This document shows positions 63,717 through 64,000 of a stretch of 64,000 bases of DNA, in pieces. Below the pieces are notes generated by a model. The model was not told the origin of the DNA. It saw only the letters and a list, made by a program, of their open reading frames with translations, and did not search any database. The first letter of the stretch is position 1. Each line of letters begins with the position of its first letter. The translations under genes and the position numbers were made by a program. Source of the stretch: DASQFQ01 sp963802905 (GTDB taxonomy: Bacteria > Actinomycetota > Thermoleophilia > Solirubrobacterales > Solirubrobacteraceae). The DNA lies in the NCBI GenBank assembly GCA_963802905.1, contig CAWDKH010000008.1, positions 62,001-126,000 on the forward strand, written 5' to 3'.

Positions 63717-64000
63717 TTACCGCGTCGGGGCGAGTGCGACGGCGAGGATCGCCGCCGGATTGCCCGGGGGCCAGTCGGGAAGCGGATCGATGGTGTCGAT
63801 CTGAATGAAGCCGCGAGCGTGCCAGAAGGCACGCGTCGCGTCGTAGGGGGCATAGTCAGCGGACGCATCGAGCGTCTTGACTTCGACGATCTGCACGCCG
63901 TCAGCGCTCAACTCGTCCAAGACGTGGTCGACGAGTCGGGTGCCGAGGCCGGCTCCGCGGCGGTCGGCGGCCACCGCGGCCCACAGGATCTCCGCCGCGC
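63717..64000 (-). CDS. GNAT acetyltransferase, C-terminal part (start outside window)
   Basis: The last ~94 residues of a gene running off the right edge. AAVAADRRGAGLGTRLVDHVL is the acetyl-CoA binding motif A (RxxGxG/A), and AFWHARGFIQIDTI is the usual motif B region. The end (LPDWPPGNPAAILAVAL) is characteristic of small-molecule N-acetyltransferases. It converges on the VOC gene, 7 bp apart. Confidence 0.85.
   Translation of the reverse strand, partial: AAEILWAAVAADRRGAGLGTRLVDHVLDELSADGVQIVEVKTLDASADYAPYDATRAFWHARGFIQIDTIDPLPDWPPGNPAAILAVALAPTR

Overview
The window is very GC-rich, densely coded DNA. The best-fitting source is a Thermoleophilia-type actinobacterium (Solirubrobacter, Conexibacter or Patulibacter relatives). 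This is an inference from gene style: a secreted collagen-like protein with the GGTSYAA signal-peptide ending at 52.9-53.5 kb, several giant ATPase regulators, MmpL transporters, many GTG starts and short or leaderless 5' ends. No rRNA, tRNA, CRISPR array or prophage was seen. One insertion sequence (IS481 family) is present.

Layout. 0-4.4 kb: the end of a glycosyltransferase, a small membrane hydrolase-like protein, and a cyclase-ATPase regulator coupled to a helper gene. 4.4-6.6 kb: a methyltransferase and a vanadium haloperoxidase-type protein, both frameshifted. 6.7-10.4 kb: two head-to-head gene pairs for small organic/amino acid metabolism (aminotransferase and RraA-type aldolase; isocitrate-lyase-like enzyme and serine/threonine dehydratase). 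10.3-17.4 kb: a tightly overlapping operon of NADH dehydrogenase II, beta-phosphoglucomutase and GH65 disaccharide phosphorylase behind a LuxR-type ATPase (LAL) regulator. 17.5-25.9 kb: two drug exporters, an intradiol dioxygenase, two flippase-like membrane proteins, a UBP zinc finger, a TetR regulator and secreted proteins. 25.8-31 kb: a second LAL regulator and a two-component system whose kinase is heavily frameshifted. 31.1-38.8 kb: three tandem MmpL/RND transporters, each followed by nearly the same terminator. 38.8-44.7 kb: SDRs, a beta-helix protein, and a divergent module of an AmiC-like ligand-binding protein facing an HD-GYP/LuxR regulator. 44.9-53.5 kb: a dehydratase, a kinase, a PEBP protein, a PadR-controlled region, a nucleoside hydrolase, an O-methyltransferase and secreted proteins. 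53.5-64 kb: a gene-poor spacer, gene remnants, an ECF sigma factor with a lactonase, the IS481 element, and a TetR-controlled divergent pair.

Most notable observations. (1) Three copies of a ~19-bp motif (TAGGCGATTTCACCGATTC-like) lie 31-33 nt upstream of genes next to the two LAL regulators: a candidate LAL operator/promoter. (2) A palindromic element, (C)ATCCCAGGAWYCTGGG, occurs four times, only between genes, from 50.6 to 62.3 kb. (3) The left end of the IS481 element can fold back over its own ribosome-binding site and start codon. (4) The MmpL array carries shared terminators and an operator-like repeat.

Data quality. About 28 frame breaks were found. At all but one, the frame is restored by removing a single base, and they cluster at 4.9-5.7, 10.7-16.2, 29.5-30.9 and 40.6-44.0 kb. 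This looks like insertion errors in the sequence rather than gene decay. Genes typed as pseudogene are broken as read but otherwise look intact, except for the truncated oxidoreductase at 54.5-55.0 kb.
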